Of a stretch of 64,000 nt of DNA, positions 21,541 to 33,360 are shown in pieces. The position numbers were made by a program, and so were the translations under genes. Numbering within the stretch: position 1 is the first letter of the stretch; each line of letters begins with the position of its first letter. Below the pieces are notes generated by a model. The model did no database searches, was not told the DNA's origin, and worked only from the letters and a program-made list of their open reading frames with translations. Source of the DNA: Nageia nagi (Eukaryota; Pinophyta); assembly GCA_050084985.1 (NCBI GenBank), contig JBITNC010000001.1:119846001-119910000 (forward strand), given 5' to 3'.

Positions 21541-22260
21541 TATGGCTGCTGACAAGAATTTTCTAGAAAAATAAGTTCTAAAAAAATAAGTCATTCAACC
21601 TTCTGCTTCTTCAAAAATTCAAGAAAGAGAGAAAGTAGCTGAAATTTTTAGATTCTCATCTTTGAATAGGATCTAGAGAGAAGAAGTGACTCAATCTTAT
21701 AAGAAAAGGTATCCAAAAGAGAGTTATTCTTGTATTATTCCATATAACATTGTGGATGAACTAAAGATAATACCATCAAGAGCATCACTCTTTGATGCTT
21801 TATGTATTCTTGAATAGATAGACTTAATTTAAGATAGAATTGTTGATACAAACTAAAGGAGATGATGGTTGGAATTGTAGTTTGGATGCAGATACAAAAT
21901 TACCAGGTATGGGGGGAAATAGATCTCCTCCTTTTTACATCACCCATGAATTAGAAGGATATATTGTCCATAATTGTATGATAGATTCAAGTGCTACTAT
22001 GATATTTATGCTTAAGAAAGTGTTTGATATCATTAGATTTACCTACACTAGAGATTACACTAGAGTACTCAAGTTGGATGGTACAAATTTCAAAACCCTT
22101 GGTGTAGTAAAAGATGTTCCAATGAAGCTTCATAGATGTCTAAGAGTTTTACTCATCCAAGATATCATAGTTGTTGACCTTCCTCCAATGTTTGGTTTAT
22201 GCTTATCAAGATTATTTATTTAAAAATAAGGAGGGTACTTAGATATATACTATTACCATA
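21541..22260 (+). pseudogene. Gypsy E protease
   Basis: The frame 21840-22223 carries a retropepsin. The active-site region HNCMIDSSATMIFM has DSS at 21984-21992 where DSG/DTG is expected. It is followed by RVLKLDGTNFKTLGVVKDV and DIIVVDLPPMFGLCLSR. The DLPPxFGLCLSR block also occurs in F's protease (54700-54760). Gly-to-Ser in the catalytic triplet suggests loss of activity in this copy. Confidence 0.78.
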
Positions 22261-22499
22261 TGTAAAATCCTTTTATAAATAGAATATTCAATGTTGTTAA
22301 TGAGCTTGCAATAGGTTTTCTCACTAAAAAATTACCTCAAGTTAACATGATAAATGAGCAAACTATGTTAATAAATAATATTGTTGAAGAGGAGTTAGAA
22401 TCTATAGATTTAGTTTTTGAACTTATGATAAATCAAATTGAGAGTAGGAGTATGGGGAATTATGTAATTCTTAAAGATATTACAGATTTACCAACCCTT

Positions 22500-22947
22500 A
22501 CCATTTAGGAACTAAGGGAATAAGAATTATGGACACATCCATTTTGATGGAGCGAAGTCTAAGAATGGAATTGGCTCTAAGGTTGTTTTGAAATCCCCTT
22601 TGGTGAACTAAGAGGTATTATTTCCATCTTACATGGAGTTGTAATTATAATGCAGCTAAGTATGAAGCCCTATGCTTAGGGCTTGAACAAGCAACAAAGT
22701 TGAAAATTAAATGTTTGACTATTTTTGGTGATTTTGAATTGATTATTAATCAAGTGATTGGTAAGTGTTTTCCTAAACATTATTATTTGAAAAAATATAT
22801 AAATAGAGTATGGGACTTATTAGAGAGATTTTATGCTCTAAATCTTACTACAGTACTTAGAGATCAGAATAGTGAAGTTGATGTCTTAGCTCAGAAAGTA
22901 TCAAGATTTGATCTTACACATCATTGGTTAAGAAGAAAAGGTATTTA
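22500..22947 (+). pseudogene. Gypsy E extra RNase H, upstream of RT
   Basis: A plant/retroviral-type RNase H lying between protease and RT. All four catalytic acidic residues can be read: Asp in FDGAKSKNG (22546-22548), Glu in KYEALCLGL (22664-22666), Asp in FGDFELIINQV (22730-22732), Asp in SEVDVLAQK (22880-22882). One frameshift separates the first from the others, and the middle third (22600-22660) is shifted again. RNase H removes the RNA strand during reverse transcription. In Tat-type gypsy elements an acquired RNase H takes over this role from the RT-linked one. Confidence 0.8.
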
Positions 22948-23059
22948 GTTGATTTTCAAACCTTTTGTTTCTGATAATGACTATTTTTGTTAGAATTTTT
23001 ATGATGATAAGGATATTAATTCTTTCTTAGCTACACAAATGTTATGATCAAATAGCTAA

Positions 23060-23450
23060 GATTCATTCATTGAGACATTCAAAGAAGAAGACATTATATA
23101 ATTAAAAAATAATGCCTTACCAAAAGTTGTTATTGCATTTGAAAATCTCTTTTCCAAAGATTATCAGTTGAGAAAATGAAATATTTTAGCTTCTCTTAAG
23201 AACTTTAAGAATTTAGAAATAGCTTCTAATAAGGTTCATAAAGTTAGTATTAAGAACTCATTGATTGAGATATTTAGAGAAGAAGACATTATACAATTAA
23301 AAAATAATACCTTACCAGAAGTTGTTATTGCATTTGAAAATCTCTTTTCCAAATATTATCAATTAAGAAAATGAAATATTTTAGCTTATCCTAAGAACTT
23401 TAAGGAGTTAGAAATAGATTCTAGTAAGGTTCATAAAGTTAGTATTAAAA
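23060..23450. repeat. 195-bp tandem duplication between RNase H and RT of gypsy E
   Basis: Two direct copies, each containing GAAGAAGACATTATA, then GTTGTTATTGCATTTGAAAA and TCATAAAGTTAGTATTAA, offset by 195 bases (65 codons). It lies in the linker between the extra RNase H and RT (FENLFSK block). Element F has only one copy. Confidence 0.8.
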
Positions 23451-23599
23451 CTCATTTGAAGATATTGAGGAGATAGCTAAAATCATGAAGGAATTGCTAG
23501 TATCATGGCATAGAGCTATGACAACTTGAAGGTGTATGCTATTAAACACACCATATAATTGGTAGAAGGAACAAATCTTAGAAAAAACAAATACAAGTG

Positions 23600-24800
23600 A
23601 ATCTAAATATTAAAGTGGTTATGCAATAGGAAATTCAAAAGTTATTCCATGAAAGAATCATGTATCCCATTAAAAATTCTACTTGGGTGGCAAATTTGGT
23701 ACCAATCAAGAAGAAAAATGGAGATATTAGGTTATGTATATATTTTTGGAATCTAAAAAGAGCCTTACTAAAAGATAACTATCCATTATCTCCCATGGAA
23801 TAGATATTACATATTGTTGTAGGATCAAAATGTTTCTCTTTTCTTGATGGCTTCTTTAGGTATAACCAGATTTATGTGAAGGATGAAGATTAGTACAAAA
23901 TAGCATTCACCATGAAATGGAGAATATTTACTTATCAATGGATGCTATTTTGCTTGTCCAATGTCGAAGCTACTTTTGAAAGGGCTATGGACCATGCATT
24001 CAGGGAATTAATCAATAAAAGTGTTTTAATTTATTTAGATGACATTATTAGTTTTACTCAAAAGAAGAAGTATCACTTGCCTGAAGTATTAATAATTTGA
24101 AATTTCATTAAATTCAAAGAAATCCATTTTTGTTGTGGATTAAGGAAAGTTTCTAAGTAATGTTATTTCCAAAGATAGATTTTCAAATTTAGAGAGAGTG
24201 GAAGCTATCTCCAAACTCACATTCTATCTAATATTAAGAAGCTATAAGCTTTTTTTGGTCAGATAAATTTTGTGAGGAGATTCATCCAAAATTTTGTTGA
24301 AATTATCTTACCAATTACAGAACTACTAAAAGATAAATTTACTTTTAAGTGGATAACAGAGAGAGTTATGTATTTTGAATAGATCAAATCATCCATTATG
24401 TTTGCTCCAATTTTGAAGAATCCAAACCTTTCAAAGGAATTTATTTTGTATGCATATGGAACAAAGAAAAGTATAGCAATAGTTTTAACTCAGAGAGAAG
24501 ACAATCAAGATGAACACCCTATAGATTTCTTTAACTAAACTCTACATGATGCTAAGGAAAGGTATGGATTCATTGAAAAATAATTGTTTACAATAATGAA
24601 GGCTCTTAACAAGTTTAAGAATTACATTTCTCAGAATAAAATTTTAGTTCTTACCATTCATTCAAATGTTAGAAGTTATATTGTACAAGATGAAATGGAT
24701 TAAGGTAGGGTCAAATGGATTACAAAGATTCTAAAATGTGATATTGAAATCCATCCTACTAAGGTAATTAAGAGGAGAGCTCTTTATAAAAAGTTTGTTG
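23600..24800 (+). pseudogene. Gypsy E reverse transcriptase and degenerate RNase H
   Basis: RT blocks run in order: IMYPIKNSTWVANLVPIKKK (23667 onwards), DIRLCIYFWNLKRAL, FSFLDGFFRYNQIYVKDED with the first catalytic Asp, FCLSNVEATFERAMDHAF, and the intact YLDD at 24032-24043. After two frameshifts come FFGQINFVRRFIQNF (24250) and the RT-linked RNase H, where FILYAYGTKKSIAIVL (24440-24490) replaces the usual TDAS block, so the first catalytic Asp is absent (YAYG at 24449-24460). Element F has the same YAYG. The tail ALNKFKNYI follows. RT copies element RNA into DNA. Confidence 0.85.
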
Positions 24801-24839
24801 AGGATTAGATCTCATAGCACATCATGATTTTTTAAGAGG

Positions 24840-26160
24840 AAACTTAAGATACATAACCTTTGGAACATTCAAAAGAACCAAAAAATTGGATGACACATTT
24901 GTGTATATACTTTGATAGTGGTAGGTTACCATATGAACTAAATGCCTCTCAAAGGACAAGGTTCAGATCAAATGGATTTAATTATTGTATGATAGATCAT
25001 ATTTTTTACAAAAATAATCATGATTGGATGTTATTCAGATGCATATATCCTGAAAAATTTGTTGAAGTTCTAAATAAATTCCATTCTCATTTTTTTGAAG
25101 GACATTATTTAGGATATACCACTACAACAAAACTTTTACAAGTAATCTTTTACTAGTCATCCATGTATATTGACGTATTTCATATCACTAAAGAATATGG
25201 AAATATCATAGATTTGTAGGAAGGGGACAAATGCTATTCATGCCATTATAGCCTATCACTATAAAAGAACCATTCCAGCAATGGGGTCTTGATTTCATTA
25301 GCATGATCAATTTAGGGTCATCATCAGGTAATAGATTCATCTTAACAACTATAGATTATTTCACAATATGGAGTGAAGTTTTTGCAACCAAATACTAAGA
25401 TCAAGATACAATTATCTCTTTCATGGAGAGAATCATTACAATATTTGGTATTCCATGGACTATTATATTAGATAATGGTCTGACATTTTTAGGAGCTAGA
25501 GTCTCAAAATTTGCTCTCAAGTATGGAATTTACTAGAAATCTTCTTCAAATTATTACCCATAAGGTAATTTATTAGTTGAATCAACAAATAAAAATCTAT
25601 TGAGAATCCTGAAGAGGAAGATAGATGATAATAAAAAAAGATTGGTAAAAAAAGCTAAACTTTGCACTATGGGCTAATCAGATCACTTACAAACCTTCCA
25701 TAAAAACTTCTCCTTATGTTTTGGTTTATGAGAAAAGAGCAATATTGCCATCTCACATCAAGTTACCTACCTTATAATTTTTAAAATAATATGAAATGAA
25801 TGATTCAAACCCATTATAGGTAAGGATATTTGGTTTGATATACTTAGATTAAATCTAAGAGAATTCTTACAGAGAAATCCAAAAAAGACATAGTGTGGTT
25901 AAGAGAAGGTTTGACAAAAAAAATGCTTCTAATATTTCTTTCAAAATTGGCAACCTGGTTCTTAAATGGGATGAAGATAGAGCCAAGCCTAGATACCATC
26001 AAAAGTTTGGTTCTCTATGGTCTAGACCATACATCATTACAAAAGAAATCTAGAATAATGGATTTGAGTTGGAGGGATTGGATGGCTAGATCCTTCCAAT
26101 TACAATCAACAACCAACATTTGCAATTTTTCACAACCATTTAAAACATGTGAGTTATGTA
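24840..26160 (+). pseudogene. Gypsy E integrase
   Basis: The N-terminal zinc finger is split: HSHFFEGHYLG (25080-25115) supplies the His pair and KCYSCH (25230-25247) the Cys pair. The catalytic core keeps all three acidic residues: Asp in GLDFISMI (25291-25293), Asp in ILDNGLTFL (25471-25473), Glu in LLVESTNKN (25579-25581). The C-terminal domain reads VLKWDEDRAKPRYHQKFGSL and WSRPYII (25960-26035), typical of this gypsy lineage. Several frameshifts and stops. Integrase joins element DNA to the chromosome. Confidence 0.83.
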
Positions 26161-26387
26161 CTATATGTAAATATTCTTTTTTATCCCCATGTATATTTTT
26201 CAAGGTGCATCATTTTGCATTAAATAGGGTAGATGTATGTTTTATTTACTTTACCCCATTTCAAAATTCATTTCCTTAGATTATTTTCATCTGGAATTTT
26301 TTCAATTTGTTTGGAGCCCTAAGATTTGTGATTTCTCATAGTTTAAATCTACCCATTACCAGTTCTTATTTAATAGTTTTTCTAAAA

Positions 26388-29300
26388 ATGGGTAAGTTCA
26401 CAGCTATCCAAAGCACTGTAAATGATAGGAATGAGAATTTTTTGTAACAAAATTGTTAAATAATCATGTTGATTAAAAAACTAAACCCTTAGAAATCAAT
26501 AATGCTAAAAATAATCAAATATAGAATTTGATTTATGAGACCAATTTTATTCTACCATTTTTGTATGAAAGATGCCATCTTTTCCCTGAGATTATAGATG
26601 CCCTAGCTAAGGAACATTCCATAAATATAATTAGGGTACTATTATTCTTGATTTCAATCAAGGGGCCATGTACAATGCCTTTGGTTACCTCAATAATATA
26701 TTAAATTGGGCCAATGTTAAGGTAGTCATAAAATATACTGAGAAGTATTCATTAAATTGGTTGAATTCATATTTGTTGTATCTAATCTCATAAAAGAAGA
26801 GCATATATGATATTTCAAGGTTTAAACTTGGTATGGATTAGCTCCTCATCATCATCATGATGCTTTGCAAAGAAAAGGATATTCAAATTATCCAGCTGAA
26901 ACATATTACTACTACATTTTGGATAATAAAAAATTATTGCAAGTATCATAAAGATTGGTTCCATCTCATCAAAGATAAACTAGCTATCTAGCTAGCTAAC
27001 AAGGATAAGCTCAATCAATTCCATACTCTTCTCTTTTGTGTTGGCTATTACTTCATCAGTACCCATAGTCCTTTCCCAATTTATAGCTTAGTCAAAAGAA
27101 TGAAGATGGTACTTTGAAAAGAGTGGATCAATGAACTAAGGTGTTATGCATCAATGAGTATTACTATGACTTTATAAGATATTTCCTTTTTCTATATTTA
27201 AATTTAATTTCTAGCATACCTTTTCCCAAATTATCTAATTTAGCTCTCTCATATTTGAGGATAGGTTAGTTTGAGAAAAGGGATTATTACTTATCAAATA
27301 ATTATACAGTCATTTACCTAGTGAATTTTGTGATAAGGCTATGAAGTTTCCTTTTTATGTTTCCAATTGATTATTTGTTATGGAGGTGGTTAGAAAAGAA
27401 GACTATGTTGAAACCATGTGGAGATTCCCTAAGGGAAAGAAGATTTTATATACATAACCTCTTGGTTTTGATTCCATTTAGGCCCATTGTAGGAATTGTT
27501 GGGATTAGTTGACCTCAAAGATGAAAAAATTACAATTATCTCATATTGTTGTTTTTTGGCTATATGAACCATTAGGATTTTTTACTACATATTTAAAACT
27601 TATTAACTCAAAATATTAAGATTTTATGAGGGTGTCTATGGATGAGTTTGAGAACTACCAGAATAATCTAGAGATACAACCATTCTTATCAGATTATTTG
27701 TTGGAAACTTCATGCATGGCTTTATGGAAGCAAAAATATACCATCAAAATTAACTTTGTTATTGCCACCAATAAGAAAAAAACCTTGCCTAAACCTTTGT
27801 AAAAAAATCTTAGACAATTCAAACTTCTCTAAGCATAAGAAAAAGTGCTTCATATAATACAGGGTCAAGAGTAAGAAAAAATCTTTTTCATGGATAAGTG
27901 AGCAAGATAAGGCTTTTTTTGAAGCCTATGATGATAGTATGCCTCCAAGAAGGGAAATGATCCATAGAAGAAAAGTGTAGAAATAGTAGCAAGACTCTTC
28001 AAAGATGAAAAGGGTAAAAAGTAATTGAATCCAAAAGAAGAAGCATTTTTGAGAAAACAATAAAAGTATGGAGGAGGTCCAAAGTTATTGGAAGCTACCA
28101 TGAAGGCTAGGATTATAGATAGGGCTATATCAGATAAAGATATTTAGTATTTGAAAGAGATGTAGAGGAAATTAGTAGAGGATGAGGATAAATAGAGAAA
28201 AGAGCAAGAAAAGAAAGATGTCGCATTAGCTAAGCAACTGGAAAAGAAGTTGCTCTCAAGAAAAGAATTATAAAAAAAAAAAAAAATTAAAGACCCTAAG
28301 AAGAAATACAAGAGATTACAGAAAGGTCAAAAAAAGGCCAAAACCCATCAAGATGGTCCTTGAAGGATCCACCACTAATAGTGATGAACCCACACAAATC
28401 AAGTATGTCACTAAGGAAGATAAGCTAAAAGCTAGTGAAGGTGAAGACACAAACACTACTCAACCTTCCATTATGAAGAAAAGGAGTCATAGAAAAAAAT
28501 ATTCATCCAAAGATACATTAAAAGGTGAAATACCTATGTAGATAAAGAGAAAACCTTCTTTGACAGTTCAAGAAGGAGATCAAACTCTAGAGAAAATATA
28601 AGTTAAGCTTTTTAAGGTGATACTATGACAAGCAGCCCTTAGAAAAAAGAGGTAAGTGTCAAAATATGACACTGATAAAGATACTACAACTATCATTCCA
28701 CCCATTTTTGTCCATAAGATAAATACTTCCTAGCAATTGATAGATTTTAGCAAAATAGATAAATCTAATTAGGAATGGTTAGATAAGATGATAAAGAAAG
28801 AACAAAAACTTCCTAAACAAATTCTCTAAGATACAATTGTAGACATCTGAAAGAAAATCCTTGAAATTTTAGCTAAGCAAATAGATCAATATACAAGATG
28901 AGCTTCAGATGTACAAGGAATTTCTCTATAGGTGAGGCCAAATAAGATTAGTCAAATGGATAAAAGAAAGATTATGAAAACCAACATGACTCTTATGGAT
29001 GCAGATGTGGTCCTCATGGAGTGAAAAGTAGATAAGTTGGAAAGGCAATAGGTTGTAGTTGATGAGGAGAAATAAAAATTCCATTTGACCCAAATTTCCC
29101 TTTTGAAAAAATAAATTCATGATCTACAAGATACAGTAGACACCTCAAAGTTTATAAAAGTTATGGAAGAGAAGGAGGAAGAACTCAAAGATAAGGGTAT
29201 TGAGCTGAACATGAAAAACTATTAGATAAAGGCCCTAGAGTTGGAAATTGAATCATTAAAAGTTAATTTGAAGAGCAAGGAGATGGAATACAAAACATTA

Positions 29301-30692
29301 AAATATCATATCAATAAGCTTCAAGATGACTTGAAAATTTTGCAGGACTCTAGTACAAAGAAAGATGATAATTTGAATACTATCATAGAAAATTTTGCTA
29401 AGATGAAGACAGAGCTAGCAAAAAAATTGAAAACTTAGGGATAGACTCTAATTGCCCAATAGACATAGGCACTAATGCTAACAAGGTTATCGATTGAATC
29501 ACTAAAGGATGTCCACTTAAGTTATTGGGGTAAGGTAGCTTCAGTTTTATATTTGTTATATTTTGTTAGAGAGTATGTTACATATTATGATAGGAAATTA
29601 GAAAAATATAAATTTATTTTTGATAAGAAGGGCAGAGTTGTTAAAATGAATATTGAAAATCAGGAGATTATCAAGGTGATGAATTAGAAAGAAGCTACAT
29701 ATATGGAAACAAATAATTCTCATGATCAAATTTTGTCCATGACATAAAAGGTTGCTCACTTATATGAGTTAATGTTATGCATTTAGAAGTGTACAAAGTC
29801 ACTAACTTTGTAAATAAATAAGTTGAATAATGCCTTGAAATTTTTTAATATAAATAAGATGCCTCCCCTATATAAGGATGATAATAGTTTTTTCACACTT
29901 CAAGAGATGAAGGCATATAATGACTAAGAACAAAAAGTAGATAATAGTTTTGTAGATTTAATGGAAGATAATTTTGAAGATAAGTTCCTAAAGTTCATTC
30001 AAGAAATGACCAAGATAGAAAAATGGGGAGCAAATCTATCCAAAATGAAGCCAAATATTACTTTGAAAATAATTAATTAATTTATTTCATTAGCTTTGCT
30101 CATTTGGAATATTAAACCTCTGACTAATTCAAAGTGGTCAAAGGCCCTCGCTATTTTGCCTAAGAATGGAACAACTTGAGTCATATGTTGTACATATTTA
30201 TAGAGTTTTGTATAGAGTTTTTCATTTTTTCTCGAGTTCATGATTTGGCAACATAAATCCACTATTTTGTTGTCAAAATGTATACTCATACATATTTTTG
30301 GAGAATTAAGAGAGTTTTGTATGGAGCATTTTATTTTGGTAGAGATTTGGCAAGGTAGAGTAGACCATATTCTATTAGAATAGTGGGAAACTCAAATAGC
30401 TTTTTTTTCTTTAACACAAGATTTAGTGGAGGGGTGGTTAATCACATATCATGGTGAATCATAGTTAACTTAACCACCTAAAGTGTTCCAATTTTAAGAT
30501 TCAAGTTTTGACCATCAATATGGGAGCATGTTCAAAGAATTCTATTAGAACAATATGTTTCCTTCTGTATTTGATTCTGATGGGTCCATCCAAATTCAGA
30601 TACCTGTATATATTGTTGAAACCTTGAAAAAATATATTTTTATTCCAAGAAGATGATTTTGGCTCTCAAATTTAGGTTTTTAAGTTTCAATC
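26388..30692 (+). pseudogene. Gypsy E ORF3, unrecognised third ORF downstream of pol
   Basis: About 4.3 kb between integrase and polypurine tract, read from ATG 26388 through many stops and shifts. Readable segments: YERCHLFPEIIDALAKEHSI (about 26560); an aromatic-rich region (27310-27760, including FLSDYLLETSCMALWKQKY); a Lys/Glu-rich middle (27960-28340); a Ser/Thr-rich basic segment (28353-28541); a long coiled coil (29241-29438, LKSKEMEYKTLKYHINKLQD); and a C-terminal part with SLKDVHLSYWGKVASVLYLL (29490) and MKAYND. No transmembrane segment or signal peptide suggests an envelope protein. No domain I know. Element F has an ORF of similar size and place but little visible sequence match. 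Its conservation through two copies of the tail (17355 and 29050) supports real coding history. Confidence 0.6.
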
Positions 30693-30703
30693 AAGTTGGA
30701 GGG
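30693..30703 (+). promoter_or_regulatory. Polypurine tract of gypsy E
   Basis: AAGTTGGAGGG against the TGTTGATAC start of the 3' LTR; the tract contains two T, so it has decayed or is atypical. Confidence 0.6.
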
Positions 30704-31404
30704 TGTTGATACATGTGAAAGAATGATTTACTTCTTTATATATTTGAATAGGAGTTGTAAATCTTATCGAAGAATCAAATCAGATACCTTTGTAAATATA
30801 TAGTCAGTTAGTTACAGATATTTTAGTTTGTCAAAAGTTGTTATGAATTAGTTAGAAGATATTTCTCAAGAGAAAAACTATATGTATTACTTATGTTGAA
30901 GGAGAAGGGATTGGATATTGTCCCTATCTTGTACTAGCACCATTGATTATAAAATAAACTTGCTTCTTGATCTCTTTATTATGATCTATTTATCATTGTT
31001 CTTAAATGGTTATGTAATATGTTCATTTGCACTACATGGCTTATGATATTTTATCAATAGTTAATCCATATCTGTAAAGCACTTGTAGATCATAGTTACT
31101 TGAAATATCATATTTTATTTGGTGGCTATAAAATCAAACTATCTGACTAGCTTGGATTCTATTATAGTGGATCCTTGTGATGGTCTGAATATTTATTTTA
31201 CTTATTTGTAATCCACTAACCTAGAATTTTAAGTTTTTTTTAATTCTACAAGTTTGTTTTATGCACCTTTACTTTCAGTAAATCCCAATTTGATTCTGAT
31301 AGGAATTGACCTTTTTTAGAGATTGATTTCTGATATTAAAAGTCCTTCATTATAGCTATGGCTTATATACATGGGTGCATGTAAAAATTACATCTTAGTA
31401 AATA
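30704..31404 (+). repeat. LTR 2 of gypsy E (3' LTR)
   Basis: A 701-bp partner of 19148-19860. Shared blocks include CTATCTTGTACTAGCACCAT and GATATTTTAGTTTGTCAAAA. Relative to LTR 1 it lacks a short insert near its middle. Confidence 0.8.
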
Positions 31405-32059
31405 ATGATGAATGAAGGTGATATTTGATCACAAGGAGATAAACGATAAGCTTCCCCAAAGAATGAAGCCATCAATCTAACCTTAACCTAGCAATAGTGC
31501 TAGGATCCTAACAATGTTGCCCAAATGCCTTTCTAAAATGCCTCATCCTTTTGCTTGATATCTTAATCATTCCTCTGAAGCTCAAAATATTATGTGCAAA
31601 CAAGTTCAAAATATCATAGTAATATAGAGTTGAATGAGTAATAAAATCCATATATGATAAGTGATATTAAGAAACATTGGTCAATAGGACACTAGTATTT
31701 TCCACCTATAAAAGGTTCCAAATCATATCATTATTTATCATGCATAACCGTTCCAGCTTTATAGGTAACAGGTTGAGTGCCAAGGCTCCTCCTCAAGCTT
31801 ATGATGATGCAGTCCAACCTATCATCACAAAACATAAAGATATATAAGAGTGCATGATGATAAAAGGTAATAAAACACTTAATTAAATTAATTATAAATA
31901 TCTAAAAAGGGTATTTTAATTAAATTAAAATTTCTTTTTTAAGTGTTAACACCAAGATTCCAAATCTCTAAATATTATCATTGCAAAGTTAAGATACCAA
32001 AGAATTCATTATTAATAATTGAGGTAATTAGAAGAATATTTTGACCAAAGTAATCAATG

Positions 32060-32720
32060 ATTCTATGGTTATTCTTAATTATGATTTTGAGGGAGGGTTT
32101 TATATGATTTTATGGTAATTCTTGAGTAAAATACCCTAATCATGACTACAATTTCATGAGGGGGCTTAAGATGATTTTTTGGCTATCCTTGACTATGATT
32201 TTATGGGGGTTTTTAGCATGATTTCATGGCTATCCTTGACTGAAATGCCCTGATCATGATTATGATTTTGTGGGCATTTTTAACATGATTCAATGTCTAG
32301 CTATTATTAACTACAATTTTATGGGGAGTTTTAACATGATTCTATTCCCTAATTGTTACTACAATTTTATGGGGGTTTTTAACATGATTCTATTGCTATC
32401 CTTAAGTAAAATGCCCTAATTGTGACTATAATTTTGTGGGGGTTTATAACATGATTTTGTGGCTATCCTTGATTATGATTTTATGGGGGGTTTTAACATG
32501 ATTTTATGGCTATCCTTGACTAAAATACCCTAATTATGATTACAATTTTATGGGGGTTTTAACATTATTTTCTGGGTATTTTTTCATTATGAACTTATGG
32601 AGATTTTTTAACATGATTATGTGGCTATACTTGAGTAAAATTCCCTAATCATGAATATGATTTTGTATGGATTTTTAACATGAATTTTTGTTTATCTTTT
32701 ACTACAATTTTATTTATTGT
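32060..32720. repeat. Minisatellite with alternating unit lengths
   Basis: About ten degenerate copies built from GGCTATCCTTGACTA, an optional AAATGCCCTAATCATGAT, then TATGATTTTATGGGGGTTTT and AACATGATT. Units with the optional part are roughly 75-80 bp and those without are about 58 bp, alternating irregularly. Confidence 0.75.
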
Positions 32721-33179
32721 TATGGTTTTTCAAGCTCTAAAATTGGAAAAGCATGTCATTTTGCATTAAGTAAATGAATCATTATCAAATGGAAACTTGC
32801 ATTTCATAAATCATTATTAGTAATCTTAAATTACTTTAAGGTTAATTATTCACTAGGAGGAAGTTTATTATTGATATATAAATCTCACATATGTTAAATT
32901 ATTTTTTATGGTCTAATAGAATCAAGAAGAGAATGATGGAGGATTCTAGATGTAGTAGTGTTAGAGATTCACCTTAGATAGTTATTTTGATTATTGATTT
33001 TGGTGGATTGATATGTTATTATATTACTTGTTTGATCTTAGAGCTTACTCTTTTGAGATAGACTTGTTGATACCTATGTGTTTTAATCATAGTATATTTT
33101 TGTATTAAGACTATATCTCCTTGTTATGTTTGTATTAGAACATTTTTACAAATAAGTTATAACATGTAGCAGTATTGTA

Positions 33180-33360
33180 CAACATATATGAATCATTTGA
33201 GCATAATTGAAATTGTATAGCATATTTGAATCATTTGAGCATAATTGAAACTATAGAGTATATTTGAATCATTTGAGCATTATTAAAATTATAGAGCATA
33301 TTTGAATCATTTGAGCATAACTGAAACTATGGAGCATATTTGGATCATTTGAACATAATT
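33180..33360. repeat. Tandem repeat, about 38-39 bp unit, 4-5 copies
   Basis: Repeats of AGCATATTTGAATCATTTGA followed by GCATAATTGAAACTATAG with few substitutions. A decayed extension reaches about 33420. Confidence 0.8.

Larger units (their letters stand above)
19148..31404 (+). mobile_element. Tat-like Ty3-gypsy element E with third ORF
   Basis: A 12.3-kb element: LTR, gag, protease, extra RNase H, RT, degenerate RNase H, integrase, a third ORF of about 4.3 kb, polypurine tract, LTR. No target duplication can be tested on the left, because the LTR is joined to another ORF3 tail. Dozens of stops and many frameshifts. Confidence 0.82.

Noticed and set aside
26388-30692. ORF3 as an envelope protein
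   Set aside because: No signal peptide, no convincing transmembrane segment and no Cys-rich ectodomain; coiled coil and Lys-rich segments dominate.
32060-33360. CRISPR-like array
   Set aside because: Repeats are degenerate and adjacent, without unique spacers of constant length; the sequence is plant-type.
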